NCBI GenBank assembly: GCA_026418015.1 | Contig: JAOACE010000022.1 | Coordinates: forward strand, 62,001 to 126,000 | Reading direction: 5' to 3' | Source of the DNA: Leptospiraceae bacterium | GTDB lineage: Bacteria > Spirochaetota > Leptospiria > Leptospirales > Leptonemataceae | DNA length: 64,000 nt | In this document: piece after piece, positions 25,967 through 35,269 of the stretch | How positions within the stretch are numbered: the stretch's first letter is position 1 | How the letters are laid out: each line of letters starts with the position of its first letter | Notes under the pieces: model-generated | Seen by the model: only the letters and a program-made list of their open reading frames with translations | Database searches by the model: none | What the model was told of the DNA's origin: nothing | Program-made: the position numbers and the translations under genes

Positions 25967-26497
25967 ATGAAACGTTTAACACTGATTTTTTTAACATTGA
26001 TTTTTTTTCATTGTGCAACAACGAATCAAACTACAAATCAACAAGAAAATCAACAAGATAAAAGTATAGAAAAAACACAAGATGAAGCTCAAAAAAAAGG
26101 ATTAGAAAAAGGATGTGTTTCTGGTGATTGTATCAATGGCACTGGTAAGTATATATACGATTCAGGCGATGTTTATGAAGGAAGCTTTCAGAATGGTTTA
26201 AGAAATGGTAAAGGAAAAATGACTTATGTAAACGGAGATATTTACGAAGGAGAATATAAAAACGATTTAAGGGAAGGAACAGGAACTTATACTTTTAAAA
26301 ATGGCGATGTCTATACTGGAAGCTTTAAAGCAGGTTTTCGCGATGGCGAAGGAGTTTACAAGTTTAACGACGGAACCATCTTTAAAGGAATATTTCAAAA
26401 TGATGGGAACGAAGGAAAAGGAACCTTTAAAATTAGCGAAGAAAAAATTTTGAACGATTGTACCTTACAACAAAGAAAAGTACTATGTAAAGAATAG
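25967..26497 (+). CDS. MORN-repeat lipoprotein
   Basis: The 176-aa protein has a lipoprotein signal ending LIFFHCAT (Cys near residue 18), then a Gln/Asn-rich linker. Five MORN-type repeats of about 23 residues follow, each with a Y-x-G-x-F/Y core (for example DVYEGSFQNGLRNGKGKMTY, DIYEGEYKNDLREGTGTYTF, TIFKGIFQNDGNEGKGTF). MORN repeats form a long beta hairpin array used for protein or lipid contact, so it is probably a surface or periplasmic adaptor. Its stop codon is directly followed by the ATG of the next gene, so the two are an operon. The promoter looks leaderless (separate entry). Confidence 0.85.
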   Translation: MKRLTLIFLTLIFFHCATTNQTTNQQENQQDKSIEKTQDEAQKKGLEKGCVSGDCINGTGKYIYDSGDVYEGSFQNGLRNGKGKMTYVNGDIYEGEYKNDLREGTGTYTFKNGDVYTGSFKAGFRDGEGVYKFNDGTIFKGIFQNDGNEGKGTFKISEEKILNDCTLQQRKVLCKE

Positions 26498-28297
26498 ATG
26501 AAGAAATTTATCAACATAATTATATATATTTTATTTTTTATTTGTTCATATTCCATCGATGCAATCGAAGACAAAAAATTAAATGTTCCCTCCCTCCATA
26601 AAAAAGAAGAACCATGTTCTTTCGGATATATCTATGTCGATAGTAATGAACATGGTTCTGGTGGAGGTCATACTGCTATTTTGTTGGATCAATTTGTATA
26701 TCATTATCAGAGAGTTTTTGATACATTCTTTATCCTAGATAAAAGCGAATTCACAGAATTTATTTTTAATTATAGCAGAATTCAAAATAGAAATATCAAT
26801 CTTTTATGTATTCAAGATAAATTTGATATAAATTTTCTTAAAGATCAATTAGAATATATCCATAAAAAAAATCAATTCTATGTCTATAACTATCTTTATT
26901 ACCAAAACCTAAAAAAAAGTTATAGGACAAATCAATATTATCTACCTACCCTATTATATTTTGATTTCGACGAAAAAGAATGGATCAACTTTTTAGATCA
27001 CAGCGAATTTGATGTTAACAAATGGGAAAATTTATACAATTTAGATATTGTATTATATACATTAGAATATTTTTATAAATTTATTAAAATAAAAAATTCA
27101 TCATATAACAAGAAATATTTTATAAAAATTCAACATCAATTCGATTTTAGCGTCCTAAAAAACAAGATTCACCGTTACCTTAATGATTGGCAAAAACAAG
27201 ATGCATTAATATTAGAAAATCCCAACGCAGATTCTTATCTAGCATTGTTGGAATCGAAAATTTATCAATATACATTGTATAATTTAATAGATAATAAAAT
27301 TTACCTACCGTTATTAGCAATCAAATATGAAAATGGTCAACTAAATCCCTTAATCTTAGAAAATTCTACAATTGATTTAGAACACTTTCCTCAAAATTAT
27401 TATTCCAATATTTATCTCCAACTAAAAGAATACTTACAATTACTGTTGAATGGCATAGAAGAAAATGAATCTCTCTATTCGATTCAATTTTATTTAAAAC
27501 AAATTACATTTTTAGCAAATCAGTTGATTTTACTCGAAAACAAAAAAAACATTTTCGATGCAAATATAGGAATCTTAAAAACACCTCAATTGTATTATCA
27601 GAGTAAATTGTTGAATCAATCCATTCAAAAACAGTTAAAAAATACAAATTATATAGAATATTTAAACTATAAAATTGATTCTATCGAACAAAACCAAAAA
27701 GATATCTTTGAGTATAATTTAATCTTTAAAAATTGTGTAACAGAATTATTAAAGTTAGTTTACGAACACTCTAATAGTGAACCAATAAAACAAGTTTTTA
27801 ACGAAATCAACACCAAAACTACTTTAAAAGGAAAGTTTATCCCATTTTTATCTTTTATTTATTTAAAAGATATTATAAAAAAATATAATATTTCTTACAA
27901 AGTTTATTATTATTCTTCGTTTAGAAATGAACTACTAAAACAAAAAAACATTTCGCGATTTAAGGAAATTTCTACTTTAACAAGCGATGCCTATTATTTT
28001 AACGCGAACGATTCTTTTTTTCTCTTTTTTACAGAAGATCAATTGATCCTTAGGCCTGTTTTGGGTGTCGTAAATACTCTATCTTCTTTTGGAAAAATAT
28101 CTTTCGATTTAATAGTTCTACCATATGATTATTATAAAGACAATATAAATATATCAAAAGAACTTAGGGGATTATTTTTTTCTTTTAGTGAGGTAGTGTT
28201 TGTATCCATTCGAAAAGGAACTTTTCTAAGCCCTCAATTACATGATCAGTTTAAACTACTATTTTTTAGCATGCCAAAACAAATTGTGTTAGAATAA
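26498..28297 (+). CDS. secreted protein, possibly permuted papain-like (Lnb/DUF4105-like)
   Basis: A 599-aa protein with a signal peptide (IINIIIYILFFICSYSIDA region). Early in the mature part it has GSGGGHTAILLDQFVYHYQ, and far downstream YNLIFKNCVTELLKLVYEH. A Gly-rich motif with His early and an N-C-x-x-x-L motif late is the order seen in circularly permuted papain-like hydrolases such as the Lnb/DUF4105 and YiiX groups, so a Cys-His hydrolase is possible. The 350 residues between are long and helical and not recognised. It is fused in transcription to the MORN lipoprotein (no gap). Function is inferred; a motif-only assignment. Confidence 0.5.
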   Translation: MKKFINIIIYILFFICSYSIDAIEDKKLNVPSLHKKEEPCSFGYIYVDSNEHGSGGGHTAILLDQFVYHYQRVFDTFFILDKSEFTEFIFNYSRIQNRNINLLCIQDKFDINFLKDQLEYIHKKNQFYVYNYLYYQNLKKSYRTNQYYLPTLLYFDFDEKEWINFLDHSEFDVNKWENLYNLDIVLYTLEYFYKFIKIKNSSYNKKYFIKIQHQFDFSVLKNKIHRYLNDWQKQDALILENPNADSYLALLESKIYQYTLYNLIDNKIYLPLLAIKYENGQLNPLILENSTIDLEHFPQNYYSNIYLQLKEYLQLLLNGIEENESLYSIQFYLKQITFLANQLILLENKKNIFDANIGILKTPQLYYQSKLLNQSIQKQLKNTNYIEYLNYKIDSIEQNQKDIFEYNLIFKNCVTELLKLVYEHSNSEPIKQVFNEINTKTTLKGKFIPFLSFIYLKDIIKKYNISYKVYYYSSFRNELLKQKNISRFKEISTLTSDAYYFNANDSFFLFFTEDQLILRPVLGVVNTLSSFGKISFDLIVLPYDYYKDNINISKELRGLFFSFSEVVFVSIRKGTFLSPQLHDQFKLLFFSMPKQIVLE

Positions 28298-28371
28298 TTT
28301 TTCTCTGTATAAAATTCTTTACACGTAAAATCCACTTAAAATCTTGATCTAAAACACACAAAGAGGTTTAT

Positions 28372-28677
28372 ATGGGATTTTTACAAATGTTTATTGTAGC
28401 AATATTTGTTATTACATCGATTGTATTGATATTTTTTATTTTAATTCAATCGGGTAAAGGTGGAAGTTTAGGAATCATGGGTGGTGCATCTAATACACCT
28501 TTCGGAAGTTCTACAGTAGATGTTGTAGAAAAAATTACCTGGTGGGGAATTTTGATTTTCTTTATATTGTCTATTATATCTGCAATATTATTTGCTGTGC
28601 CAAGAAAAGTACCGGTTGTTGATCAAAATCCTTCCCAAACAATCCCTCAACCTAATCCAGAAACAGAAAATAAATAA
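28372..28677 (+). CDS. secG: preprotein translocase subunit SecG
   Basis: A 101-aa membrane protein that supports the SecYEG channel. It has two transmembrane helices (about residues 5-25 and 56-76) joined by the family's cytoplasmic loop IQSGKGGSLGIMGGASNTPF, which includes the conserved QxGKGG motif. The C-terminal tail is Pro/Gln-rich. AGAGG lies 7-11 bases ahead of the ATG. A strong hairpin terminator follows. Confidence 0.93.
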   Translation: MGFLQMFIVAIFVITSIVLIFFILIQSGKGGSLGIMGGASNTPFGSSTVDVVEKITWWGILIFFILSIISAILFAVPRKVPVVDQNPSQTIPQPNPETENK

Positions 28678-28679
28678 TA

Positions 28680-28703
28680 ATATAGAGATCAAAATCTCTA
28701 TAT
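28680..28703 (+). terminator. intrinsic terminator after secG
   Basis: ATATAGAGAT and ATCTCTATAT form a perfect 10-bp stem around a 4-base CAAA loop, followed by TTCGACTTTTTT. It begins immediately after the secG stop. Confidence 0.75.
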
Positions 28704-28814
28704 TTCGACTTTTTTCGTAAAAACAGTTGATTTTTTTTAAAGATAAATTAAATTTTATTATCAAAAATACCAATAATAAATAGTAAGATAACAAACTGAG
28801 AAAGAGAGGAGATT

Positions 28815-29726
28815 ATGAAGAAGCTATCAATTGTTGGTTTATTAATTATTGTAAGTCAGATATATATATGGGCTCAACCGAAATTAATCGACAGAGAAGA
28901 AGAAAAAAAAGAATATCCAGATTTACAACAAACAGAAGCTATACTAGATAAAAACATCCAGGATGCTTATAAAAGAATTTCTATTTTTGGTCCATTGGTA
29001 AATCTTGCAAAAAACGACAGAAGCAAATATTTTAAACAAAAAGAAGATCCTTTTAATTTTGAGTATGGGCTAAAAAATATTGTGTATACCCCAAGGAACA
29101 CTTATATTCGTTATGTTAAAGAATCTCCCGAATTTTTACTTGTTGGGTTTGGAACTACTCAAGAAGTATTAGCGAAAATAAAAGAAAGAATTGATTATGT
29201 TAATGGTCAAGGAGTAAAAGTTCCTCCATTAAGTTTTCAAAACAGAGATGGAATAGAACTTACTCAATTCGAATTTGTTTATGCAGAAGATACCCCAACA
29301 AGAGAAGTTGTAGGTTCTAGGAGAAAATCATTAACACTATTTTACGATAGAGTAAATCAAAGCACAATCGACACACCTCAGGATTTTAAATTAACGATGG
29401 TAGTTTCAAGAGTTATTAATCACCATATTAGAGACGGAGTTAAAGATATAGAATTGATAGTTGATCCTGATCCAAATACAGAAAATATGGATGATGTAAT
29501 CATCTTACATCGATACAACGAAAAACCAACCCAAGTAATCGTTCTAGGAAGTATGCATAATACACCTAATAACCCACATAGAGTTGTATTTAAAAGAGAT
29601 TTCTATTTACAATTGTTAGATCACTTTAATTCATTGTATAGAATGGTTGATGGCTATGCAAAAAAAGATAGCAATGAATACAATCAAAAAGTTCTACAAC
29701 TTCTAAAAAAAGAAATGGAATATTAA
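28815..29726 (+). CDS. exported protein of unknown function
   Basis: A 303-aa protein starting at an ATG with a strong AGAGGAG ribosome-binding site. It has a signal peptide (MKKLSIVGLLIIVSQIYIWAQ), cleaved near WAQ. The mature protein is rich in charged residues and beta strands (RYVKESPEFLLVGFGTTQEV, VVSRVINHHIRDGVKDIELI, a DPDPNTENMDDVIILHRY turn). No family motif was recognised. Terminators on both sides make it a one-gene unit between secG and ilvB. Likely periplasmic. Confidence 0.68.
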   Translation: MKKLSIVGLLIIVSQIYIWAQPKLIDREEEKKEYPDLQQTEAILDKNIQDAYKRISIFGPLVNLAKNDRSKYFKQKEDPFNFEYGLKNIVYTPRNTYIRYVKESPEFLLVGFGTTQEVLAKIKERIDYVNGQGVKVPPLSFQNRDGIELTQFEFVYAEDTPTREVVGSRRKSLTLFYDRVNQSTIDTPQDFKLTMVVSRVINHHIRDGVKDIELIVDPDPNTENMDDVIILHRYNEKPTQVIVLGSMHNTPNNPHRVVFKRDFYLQLLDHFNSLYRMVDGYAKKDSNEYNQKVLQLLKKEMEY

Positions 29727-29732
29727 TTTTTC

Positions 29733-29757
29733 AAAAGAAGCACTATGTGCTTCTTTT
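29733..29757 (+). terminator. intrinsic terminator before ilvB
   Basis: GAAGCAC and GTGCTTC pair around a 3-base loop (extended by A-T pairs), followed by a T-rich run including CTCTTTTT. It lies 6 bases after the preceding stop codon. Confidence 0.75.
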
Positions 29758-29841
29758 CTCTTTTTAAATCCTTATTGACTTATCAAAAAAAGCTATTTTT
29801 TTGTTTCTATAAATTCCCCTCATTATATAAAGGAGTTTTCT

Positions 29842-31530
29842 ATGAAAAAAACAGGTTCGAAATTGATGTTAGATTTGCTTTTATCCCATAAAGTTGATGT
29901 CGTTTTTGGATATCCTGGTGGTGCAATACTTCCCTTTTATGATGAATTATACAATTCTTCGATAAAACATATTTTAGTACGACATGAACAAGGTGCAGTT
30001 CATATGGCAGAAGGATATGCAGTTGTTACTAGGAAACCAGGTGTTGCAATCGTAACGAGTGGTCCAGGTGCTACCAATACAATTACCGGTTTAACCGATG
30101 CGAAAATGGATTCTATTCCTATTATGGTAATTTCTGGTCAAGTACCAACAACAGCAATAGGAACAGATGCATTCCAGGAAGCAGATGTATTCGGAATAAC
30201 AATCCCAGTTACAAAATACAATGCATTAATTAAACATGCAGACGAAATAGCAGACATTTTCGAAGAAGCTTGGGTAATGTTAACACAAGGAAGACCAGGT
30301 CCAGTTTTACTTGATTTTCCAAAAGACGTGCAAGTACAAGAAACTAGCAACATCCAAGGGAAAGTAAAGTTAGCAGAGCGTTTTCTAAAAAAACCTGCAA
30401 TTCAAGGAGACTTAGAGAAATTTGCCGAAGCGTTAAATAAATCCCAAAGACCATTACTCTATGTTGGTGGTGGTGCAATTCTATCTGGTGCATCCCAAGA
30501 AATTAAAGTAATTGCAGAAAAAGGGATGATTCCAGTAACTTGTACTCTAAAAGGATTGGGTGCATTCCCAGGTAGCCATATATTATCTCTTGGTATGCCG
30601 GGTATGCATGGTACAGTTGCAGCTAATAAAGCAATCTTAGAATGCGATTATATTCTATCATTAGGTGCAAGGTTTGATGATAGAGTTGCAGGTGTACCGA
30701 ACGATTTTGCCCCAAATGCAGTCAAAGCTCACATCGATATTGATCCAGCAGAATTTAATAAGCGTGTTAAGGTCGATTATATTTTACATGGTGATTTAAA
30801 AGAAGTATTACAAGCATTAATTCCTTTTATAGAAAAGAAAGACCGTTCTGACTGGGTAAAACATCTCGAAGAATATAAAAATAAATATCCATTAGAGTTT
30901 GAAGATAGCAACGAAGTAATAAAACCACAACGATTTTTAAAACGGCTCTACGAAATTACACAAGGTAAAGCGATTGTTTCTACGGATGTAGGACAACACC
31001 AAATGTGGACTGCACAATACTACTTATTCGATGAACCTAACCGTTGGATAACTTCTGGTGGATTAGGAGCTATGGGTTTTGGATTTCCTGCTGCTATAGG
31101 TGCCGCAGTTGCTCAACCCAACGATTTAGTAATTTCTATATCTGGTGATGGTTCATTCCAAATGTGTATACAAGAATTAGCAACAGTTAGACAATACAAT
31201 ATTCCTGTAAAAATTGTGCTATTGAACAACAATTTTCTCGGTATGGTAAGACAATGGCAAGAATTATTCTACAACGAAAGATTTTCCGAATCCGAATACC
31301 AATTTAACCCAGATTTTATTAAAATTATGGAAGCCTATAATATTCCAGGAAAAAGAATCGAAAAACCATCTCAAATCGACGAAGGAATAGAATTTTTACT
31401 TTCCGAAAATGGACCAACATTCTTGGAAGTTGTTATTCCTGCTGAAGAAAAAGTCTTTCCGATGATTCCAGCAGGTAAAAGCCAGAGAGATATGATTTTA
31501 TTTTCCGACGTTTATAAAGTAAAAAAATGA
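29842..31530 (+). CDS. ilvB: acetolactate synthase, large (catalytic) subunit
   Basis: The 562-aa thiamine-diphosphate enzyme condenses two pyruvates to acetolactate (valine/leucine) or pyruvate with 2-oxobutyrate (isoleucine). It has the ThDP-activating Glu in [14 protein letters not shown], the FAD/pyruvate region ([27 protein letters not shown]) and the C-terminal ThDP-binding block [15 protein letters not shown], with [21 protein letters not shown] lies 7 bases before the ATG. A regulatory subunit gene (ilvN/ilvH) does not follow; the next genes are an SRPBCC protein and a tandem-ACT protein. No leader peptide or T-box was seen in the upstream 85 bases. Confidence 0.96.
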   Translation: MKKTGSKLMLDLLLSHKVDVVFGYPGGAILPFYDELYNSSIKHILVRHEQGAVHMAEGYAVVTRKPGVAIVTSGPGATNTITGLTDAKMDSIPIMVISGQVPTTAIGTDAFQEADVFGITIPVTKYNALIKHADEIADIFEEAWVMLTQGRPGPVLLDFPKDVQVQETSNIQGKVKLAERFLKKPAIQGDLEKFAEALNKSQRPLLYVGGGAILSGASQEIKVIAEKGMIPVTCTLKGLGAFPGSHILSLGMPGMHGTVAANKAILECDYILSLGARFDDRVAGVPNDFAPNAVKAHIDIDPAEFNKRVKVDYILHGDLKEVLQALIPFIEKKDRSDWVKHLEEYKNKYPLEFEDSNEVIKPQRFLKRLYEITQGKAIVSTDVGQHQMWTAQYYLFDEPNRWITSGGLGAMGFGFPAAIGAAVAQPNDLVISISGDGSFQMCIQELATVRQYNIPVKIVLLNNNFLGMVRQWQELFYNERFSESEYQFNPDFIKIMEAYNIPGKRIEKPSQIDEGIEFLLSENGPTFLEVVIPAEEKVFPMIPAGKSQRDMILFSDVYKVKK

Positions 31531-31567
31531 TGGAGATACAAAAGATTCCAGCATATTATTTAGTAGT

Positions 31568-32440
31568 ATGAGACGTTTTCAAGAACTAACTCCTATTCAA
31601 AAGACTTTGGATGTATTATCTTCTGCTGCTCGGGCATACCGAGCAGTAACATCTCAGACGGAATTAAGAAAATGGTGGGCTCCACGTGTAATAATGGCAA
31701 AAAATATTGTTTCTCATCAACCCGGAAAAGATATGAAGATGCTATTAATTGATTCTCGCGAAAACGAATTTGTTCGCTATAAATTCTACGGATTAGATTG
31801 GAAAGATCATCCAGAGACAGTTATCGCAATCGAAATAGAAGAAAAAGGCGTTAAACGAAAAGACAAAGGAGAAGGAATTCGGATAAATATTTATCACGAA
31901 GGTTGGATTAAAGAAGAATATAAAAAAGAATACGAAGAAATTTGGAATAAAGCATTGAATTCCCTAAGAATTCTTCTATCGGAAGATAGGGTAGAACATT
32001 GGTGGGAAAAAGAAAAACGTAAAGGTGATTTTAAATTTGCAAACCTACAGACAATGAAAGAATTTCTAAATAAAATGGAAGACGAAACACGTGCAAAAAA
32101 AGAAAAGAAAAAAGCATCGAAAATTCTCTGGCAAATTTTTCAAGCATTAGATCCTTATGGTGAATGGTATTGTAAGGATAGTTTTACCGAAATAGAATTC
32201 TATGCAAGAGGTCAAAAGATATTTGGTGCTCAAAAGTCTGGTCATATTGTAATGAGTTGGAGGGAGCTAGATCCAATACTCGGAAGAAGTTTACAAGATT
32301 ATGCTGATCGATTTAGTATCGAACAAAACAATATAGAAATCCATGTAGGGCAAAATTACGAAAGAATACCAGCAGTGGACATTATTCCAGAATTATTTAT
32401 TCGATGGTGTATCGACGTAATTCAACATAAACAAAATTAA
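31568..32440 (+). CDS. SRPBCC/AHSA1-like N-terminal domain protein, unknown C-terminus
   Basis: A 290-aa soluble protein. Residues 10-145 resemble the AHSA1/START helix-grip fold: AARAYRAVTSQTELRKWWA, then alternating strands, with a long helix EEYKKEYEEIWNKALNSLRI. The second half (about 160-290) starts with a Lys-rich linker and a domain with WQIFQALDPYGEWYCKD that I do not recognise. The combination could bind a hydrophobic ligand. It follows ilvB by 37 bp on the same strand and precedes the tandem-ACT gene, so the three may be one unit. Confidence 0.65.
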   Translation: MRRFQELTPIQKTLDVLSSAARAYRAVTSQTELRKWWAPRVIMAKNIVSHQPGKDMKMLLIDSRENEFVRYKFYGLDWKDHPETVIAIEIEEKGVKRKDKGEGIRINIYHEGWIKEEYKKEYEEIWNKALNSLRILLSEDRVEHWWEKEKRKGDFKFANLQTMKEFLNKMEDETRAKKEKKKASKILWQIFQALDPYGEWYCKDSFTEIEFYARGQKIFGAQKSGHIVMSWRELDPILGRSLQDYADRFSIEQNNIEIHVGQNYERIPAVDIIPELFIRWCIDVIQHKQN

Positions 32441-32463
32441 CTAAAAATTTTTATGAAACTTTT

Positions 32464-33066
32464 ATGAAACAATTTGAATGTTACTCGTTATCAGAAAAAA
32501 ATATTTATCTAAAAATTAAAACAGAACATACGGAAAAAGGTACTTTGTATAGATTAGCATCTGCGATTTTTGTTTTAGGCTTAGATATTTTTTCTGGTGA
32601 AATTAAAACCATCAACGAAAACAATCAGAATTATTCTGAAGATACATTTATCTTGCGTTTTAATGAATCTTCTCAATCCCTCAATGAATTTTCTTATCAG
32701 TTAGGAATCCTAATGGAAAGTTTATTAAACAGAGAAATCGAACCAGAAAAAATTTTATCAACCAATGCCAAAAAAAAAGTTCCTACTTTAAAAGAAATTA
32801 TAGAATCTGGATTCGATTATATTATCGACGAAAATAAAGCAAAAAATCAAATCCTTTTTTATTTCGAAACACTCGATCGTTCTGGTTTACTGGTTTCTAT
32901 GGCAAAGTTTTTCTACGATAACAATATCAATATTATCGAAGCAAAGATTGAAACAGAATATAATAACATTGCAAAAGATACATTTATATTAGAATACGAG
33001 AATAAAGAATCTATCAAACATTTAAAATCTCAGTTAGAAAAATACATTCACCATCAAATACCTTAA
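32464..33066 (+). CDS. tandem ACT-domain protein (GlnD-C-terminus-like)
   Basis: A 200-aa protein with two ACT-like halves. The first begins KTEHTEKGTLYRLASAIF with GLDIFSGEIKTI, the second FYFETLDRSGLLVSMAKFF with NINIIEAKIETE, the beta-alpha-beta pattern and DRxGLL entry of ACT domains. This pair resembles the C-terminal regulatory tandem of uridylyltransferase GlnD rather than IlvN, which is a single ACT plus a different domain. An amino-acid-sensing role is plausible because ilvB lies two genes upstream, but it is untested. It ends 3 bp before a convergent antiporter gene. Confidence 0.75.
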   Translation: MKQFECYSLSEKNIYLKIKTEHTEKGTLYRLASAIFVLGLDIFSGEIKTINENNQNYSEDTFILRFNESSQSLNEFSYQLGILMESLLNREIEPEKILSTNAKKKVPTLKEIIESGFDYIIDENKAKNQILFYFETLDRSGLLVSMAKFFYDNNINIIEAKIETEYNNIAKDTFILEYENKESIKHLKSQLEKYIHHQIP

Positions 33067-33069
33067 TGA

Positions 33070-34296
33070 TTATTGGTAATTCTCTTTATAGTCGAATAAA
33101 AGTTTTAAAAAAATTGGTGTTAACATAGTAGTTACTAATCCCATCAGCACTAAGATAGAAAATATCTCAATATTAATAAAATTGTTGATAAATGCAATAT
33201 TGGCAATTATTAATTCCATTATTCCTCTTGCATTAAGTCCAACCCCAAGAGTTAAAGAGGTTGTAGGATTTAAACCAGTCATTCTGCCTGCAAAATAACC
33301 ACTAATAATTTTAGAAATAAATGCGATAAGAAGTACAACTAATACAAGACTTAAATTCGTTAAAGAAAATAAATTTGTTTCTAAACCAATACTTGCAAAA
33401 AATATAGGTGCCAATAAACCCATTGCAATATTACTCGTAGAAGATTGAATTATATGTAAATTTTCTTTTCCGATTAAGCTTTCACTTATTAACATAGACG
33501 CGAAAAAGGAACCAACAATAAAATGAAATCCTAAATTTTCGGAAATTGTAGAAAAAACCAAAATAAAAATAAAAAATAATGTAAAAAGTGGTTCTTTAAT
33601 TTTTAAAATAGAAACAATTTTATCTAGATAAACTTTTATATAATTCCCCTTTTGTACCATTTTTTTTACAAGTATGTATGCAATGGTAAGAATAAAGATA
33701 AATGCAAAAAGTTTTAGAAAAGATAAAAAAACAACTTTTAAAAAGGATTTAATCGTTAATGTCGCGTTTTTATTATTCCAAAACATACCAAAAAACATCA
33801 ATGCTAATACATCGTTAAAAATAGCTACAGAGATAATTTTTTGCCCCAATTCTGTGTTCAACTTTCCTAAATCCATTAAAATCCTAACACTGACAGGTAA
33901 AGCAGTAATAGAAATACATAGACCTAAAAAAAATGTAGCCGTTATATCTAAATTAAATAGTATACCCACGCCAAATCCACATACAAATGGAAGAATAAAA
34001 GATATTACAGGCATGATTATATTTTTACCGCGTAAAGAGTTAAGAATTTCGTCAATGTTGATTTCTACTCCAGCTAGTATTACAAAAAAAAATATTCCTA
34101 ATTCGGAAATAATTCGAATTTCTTCGGTTCTATGAATTATGTTTAATATGCTTGGTCCTAAAATAATTCCAGCTAAAATTTCTCCTATCATTGCTGGTTG
34201 ATTAAATCGTTCTAATATTTCTCCGAAAATTCTCGAAAATACTAATAAAAGCAGTAAATTCGTAAAAAGTGATAATTCTAAACTCGGATTATTCAT
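33070..34296 (-). CDS. CPA2-family cation:proton antiporter
   Basis: A 408-aa polytopic membrane protein of about 12 helices. It has the KefB/NhaP-like features RIFGEILERFNQPAMIGEIL, GIILGPSIL, a GVEINIDEIL loop and ISITALPVSVRIL. The end of the transport core has GVGLNARGIMELIIANIAF, the arginine-containing helix of the CPA2 group. It exchanges Na+ or K+ for protons across the inner membrane. It lacks the C-terminal TrkA-N nucleotide-binding domain of KefB/C, so it is a short CPA2 form. Its 3' end faces the tandem-ACT gene at 3 bp. Confidence 0.87.
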   Translation of the reverse strand: MNNPSLELSLFTNLLLLLVFSRIFGEILERFNQPAMIGEILAGIILGPSILNIIHRTEEIRIISELGIFFFVILAGVEINIDEILNSLRGKNIIMPVISFILPFVCGFGVGILFNLDITATFFLGLCISITALPVSVRILMDLGKLNTELGQKIISVAIFNDVLALMFFGMFWNNKNATLTIKSFLKVVFLSFLKLFAFIFILTIAYILVKKMVQKGNYIKVYLDKIVSILKIKEPLFTLFFIFILVFSTISENLGFHFIVGSFFASMLISESLIGKENLHIIQSSTSNIAMGLLAPIFFASIGLETNLFSLTNLSLVLVVLLIAFISKIISGYFAGRMTGLNPTTSLTLGVGLNARGIMELIIANIAFINNFINIEIFSILVLMGLVTTMLTPIFLKLLFDYKENYQ

Positions 34297-34350
34297 AATA
34301 TAAACATTGTAAAAAAAAATTGTAAATTGTCAATAAATTCTAACATTACG

Positions 34351-35223
34351 TTAAATTTTCTGATATTGTGAATACCAACGATTCAATTTTTGAATCAACT
34401 CTTGGGTAGTTTCTTTAATTTCTGCAAATGAAGATATTAAATCTACTAGTGGTTTTCTTTCCCTTTCTATAGCTGGTAGTTTGTAATAGAATTTTTCTAA
34501 CTGATTTGTTAAATCTATAACATTCATGATTAATTCTCTAAAAATTTTATAAATTTCGAATCGTTTAATGTAATCAAATTGTTGTTGTTCGTCGAATTTT
34601 TCTATTTTTTTTCTAACTGGTTCTGGAAGTCGCGATATGTAATAAGATACTGGTCGCGGAAAGTAAACAAGCTCTTTAAAGATTTTAAATGCCTCTTCCG
34701 AAGAATGATAACACTTAACTTCTATCTCTTTTTGCAGATCAAAAAAATCATTCAAAGAATTTGAGAGTTTTTCGAAAACCTGAGAACGATTTAAATTTTT
34801 TTCTATTGCTCTTAAACTTTCGACAGACTTTTTTGTATCTCTTTCTAATTCTTTAAAAAATTCATTTTCGTCGATAAAATTCTCGTCTGGCGAATAAAAA
34901 TCGAAATCCATGTTTTTATTTTCTTGAAAGTTGGATATTTTTGTAGAAGTAGGCTCTTCTCTTTTTTCGGAAAGTTGAAATTCCCACTTTTCTTTTTTTT
35001 CTATGAACTTTTCTTTTTGTATTTCCTGTTTGATTTTCAAAGCCTCTTGATAAGAACCTGCTAATCGAACAAACTTTATTTGTCTTGTTTCTAAATCGAA
35101 CTTAATCGCATATTTTCTTCCTTCCTGATCAATAAACTTTTTGTTTAAATCTCTAATAGTTAATTTTTTAGGATCGACCTCATCGATGGAACGAACAAAT
35201 ATATATTCTGAATGTGGATTCAT
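34351..35223 (-). CDS. soluble helical protein of unknown function
   Basis: The start at ATG 35223 has a strong GAGGTGAGG ribosome-binding site; an in-frame GTG at 35235 lies inside that site. The 290-aa protein has a short N-terminal alpha/beta region (IRDLNKKFIDQEGRKYAIKF), a charged Lys/Glu linker, then helical bundles (YYISRLPEPVRKKIEKFDEQ and an end rich in Leu/Gln heptads). No signal or membrane segments. No family recognised. It is the last gene of a minus-strand run after hslO (46 bp away), so it may be co-transcribed with the redox chaperone. Confidence 0.6.
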   Translation of the reverse strand: MNPHSEYIFVRSIDEVDPKKLTIRDLNKKFIDQEGRKYAIKFDLETRQIKFVRLAGSYQEALKIKQEIQKEKFIEKKEKWEFQLSEKREEPTSTKISNFQENKNMDFDFYSPDENFIDENEFFKELERDTKKSVESLRAIEKNLNRSQVFEKLSNSLNDFFDLQKEIEVKCYHSSEEAFKIFKELVYFPRPVSYYISRLPEPVRKKIEKFDEQQQFDYIKRFEIYKIFRELIMNVIDLTNQLEKFYYKLPAIERERKPLVDLISSFAEIKETTQELIQKLNRWYSQYQKI

Positions 35224-35269
35224 ATTTCGCCTCACCTCAAATCCTATTTATATATTTTTTTTATAATAT

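Noticed and set aside
29757-29841. T-box or leader-peptide attenuator before ilvB
   Set aside because: The 85-base gap has no leader ORF rich in branched-chain codons and no T-box core; only a Shine-Dalgarno and AT-rich sequence were seen.
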